Shown: piece after piece, positions 41,215-41,828 of the stretch
Numbering within the stretch: position 1 is the stretch's first letter
Layout of the letters: every line of letters starts with the position of its first letter
Origin: Asterionellopsis glacialis
Lineage: Eukaryota > Bacillariophyta > Plagiogrammaphyceae > Rhaphoneidales > Asterionellopsidaceae
Direction of reading: 5' to 3'
NCBI GenBank assembly: GCA_014885115.2
Contig: WKLE02003368.1
Coordinates: forward strand, 2,704 to 44,531
DNA length: 41,828 nucleotides
Program-made: the position numbers and the translations under genes
The notes under the pieces: model-generated
The model's input: only the letters and a program-made list of their open reading frames with translations
Told to the model about the DNA's origin: nothing
The model's database searches: none

Positions 41215-41828
41215 TAGAGTTGTCTTCTGTAGATTATGTCAGTGATGGTTGGCATACTCATCCAAATTTGTACATTACTCATAGTTCTTGATAAGGTATT
41301 TTTGTAGCATGTGGTGCATGTTATATATCCAGCAAGAAGTTGATAAAGTGGCTAATGTAATGTGGCAATCTCTTCCAATCAATCTTGCAAAATGGTGCTC
41401 TTTGCCACACAGATTTCTCATTACACAGCCATTTTAAACTAGTAACCAACAGTATGGTTCCATGCAGGTATGTCTTTGGAACCGTACTGGTGGTGACAAG
41501 GTGTGTAGGTGGTGGTTGTGGAAAGAGAAATTGGTACCATAAAAAGGTACATTGCACCATCCCAAAAAAAATAATAACGTGCAAAATTACTAACTTTGAT
41601 TAATTGGACTTTAAAAATTTTTTATGTCACAGTTCAGTACTGGGTTGGTCCACCTAATCTTTGAACAACTCAGTCATCAATCTTGCATTTGTTAAGATTC
41701 TGCTTACCATGATTGGTCTTATATACAATCATATCTTTTTTAAGGAGTATTCTTCACAAATTTGTAGGATCATGTACATCTCCTTTGTTTTTATACAGGC
41801 ACTTTAGAGTTGCTGAATACCACTTGTC
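41215..41828. other. Right-edge region, possible remnants of a mobile element
   Basis: A minus-strand frame at 41321-41584, which opens at TTG with a first ATG further in, has some protein character near its end (WQRAPFCKIDWKRLPHYI). It stops before the interrupted frame at 41214 and is not joined to it by obvious splice sites. A plus-strand frame (41130-41291) overlaps the interrupted frame and reads CGDVDLFLDLCNLGY. Neither was recognised. An imperfect inverted repeat lies at 41450-41489. Confidence 0.35.
41450..41489. repeat. Imperfect inverted repeat, 13-bp arms
   Basis: CAGTATGGTTCCA (41450-41462) and TGGAACCGTACTG (41477-41489) pair with one mismatch around a 14-base loop. It lies inside the weak open frames of both strands and may explain part of their length. 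Confidence 0.8.

Noticed and set aside
41385..41603. 72-codon plus-strand frame
   Set aside because: It contains the inverted repeat 41450-41489 and overlaps the minus-strand frame; neither strand is convincing.
1..41828. CRISPR arrays, bacterial operons, insertion sequences, rRNA genes
   Set aside because: None seen. The spaced repeats lack unit identity and regular spacers, and the genes are typical nuclear eukaryotic genes with introns.

Overview
The window looks like nuclear DNA of a stramenopile alga, most probably a diatom; the species cannot be assigned from sequence alone. The reasons are short GT-AG introns of about 86 to 162 bases, single-gene transcription units on alternating strands with no operons, AT-rich intergenic DNA, and several protein architectures that I associate with diatoms. 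These are a very large membrane protein with a voltage-sensor-like region and a class III cyclase domain, an endonuclease/exonuclease/phosphatase protein with a long EF-hand-like insert, and 42-residue TPR arrays behind a Cys/His motif. A run of 118 N (17555-17672) shows a draft assembly.

Left part (1-11300). After repeat-rich DNA (1-1172) comes a small secreted Cys-rich acidic protein (+, 1173-1601). Next is a two-exon protein of unknown function (-, 2586-4206), head to head with the anaphase-promoting-complex RING subunit APC11 (+, 5310-5684). A four-exon gene (-, 6042-11264) encodes a membrane protein of about 1603 residues. Its cyclase homology domain keeps the substrate-binding residues but has lost both metal-binding aspartates.

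Middle part (11300-28300). The ribosome quality-control ubiquitin ligase Listerin/LTN1 (+, 12499-18420, containing the gap) starts head to head with the cyclase-like gene. It is followed by two small membrane proteins (-), a two-exon dual-specificity phosphatase (+, 21840-22599), a three-exon EEP-family phosphoesterase (-, 22877-24552) and a 13-repeat TPR protein (-, 26078-28297).

Right part (28300-41828). A decayed Cys-rich gene (28865-29468) precedes RAPTOR, the TORC1 scaffold (+, 30420-35845), which converges on an ankyrin-repeat protein (-, 35964-37370). The last 4.4 kb has no intact gene. It is AT-rich, carries several imperfect inverted repeats and a 14-bp word recurring at about 182-bp steps, and ends in a stop-interrupted minus-strand reading frame (40891-41214).

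The genes do not form one pathway. Shared themes are ubiquitin ligation (APC11, LTN1), signalling (RAPTOR, cyclase-like protein, phosphatase) and protein scaffolds (TPR, ankyrin). Most worth a second look are the cyclase-like protein with a C2-type half active site, the clusters of GTAC-type palindromes confined to intergenic DNA, and the low-GC repeat region near the right end.
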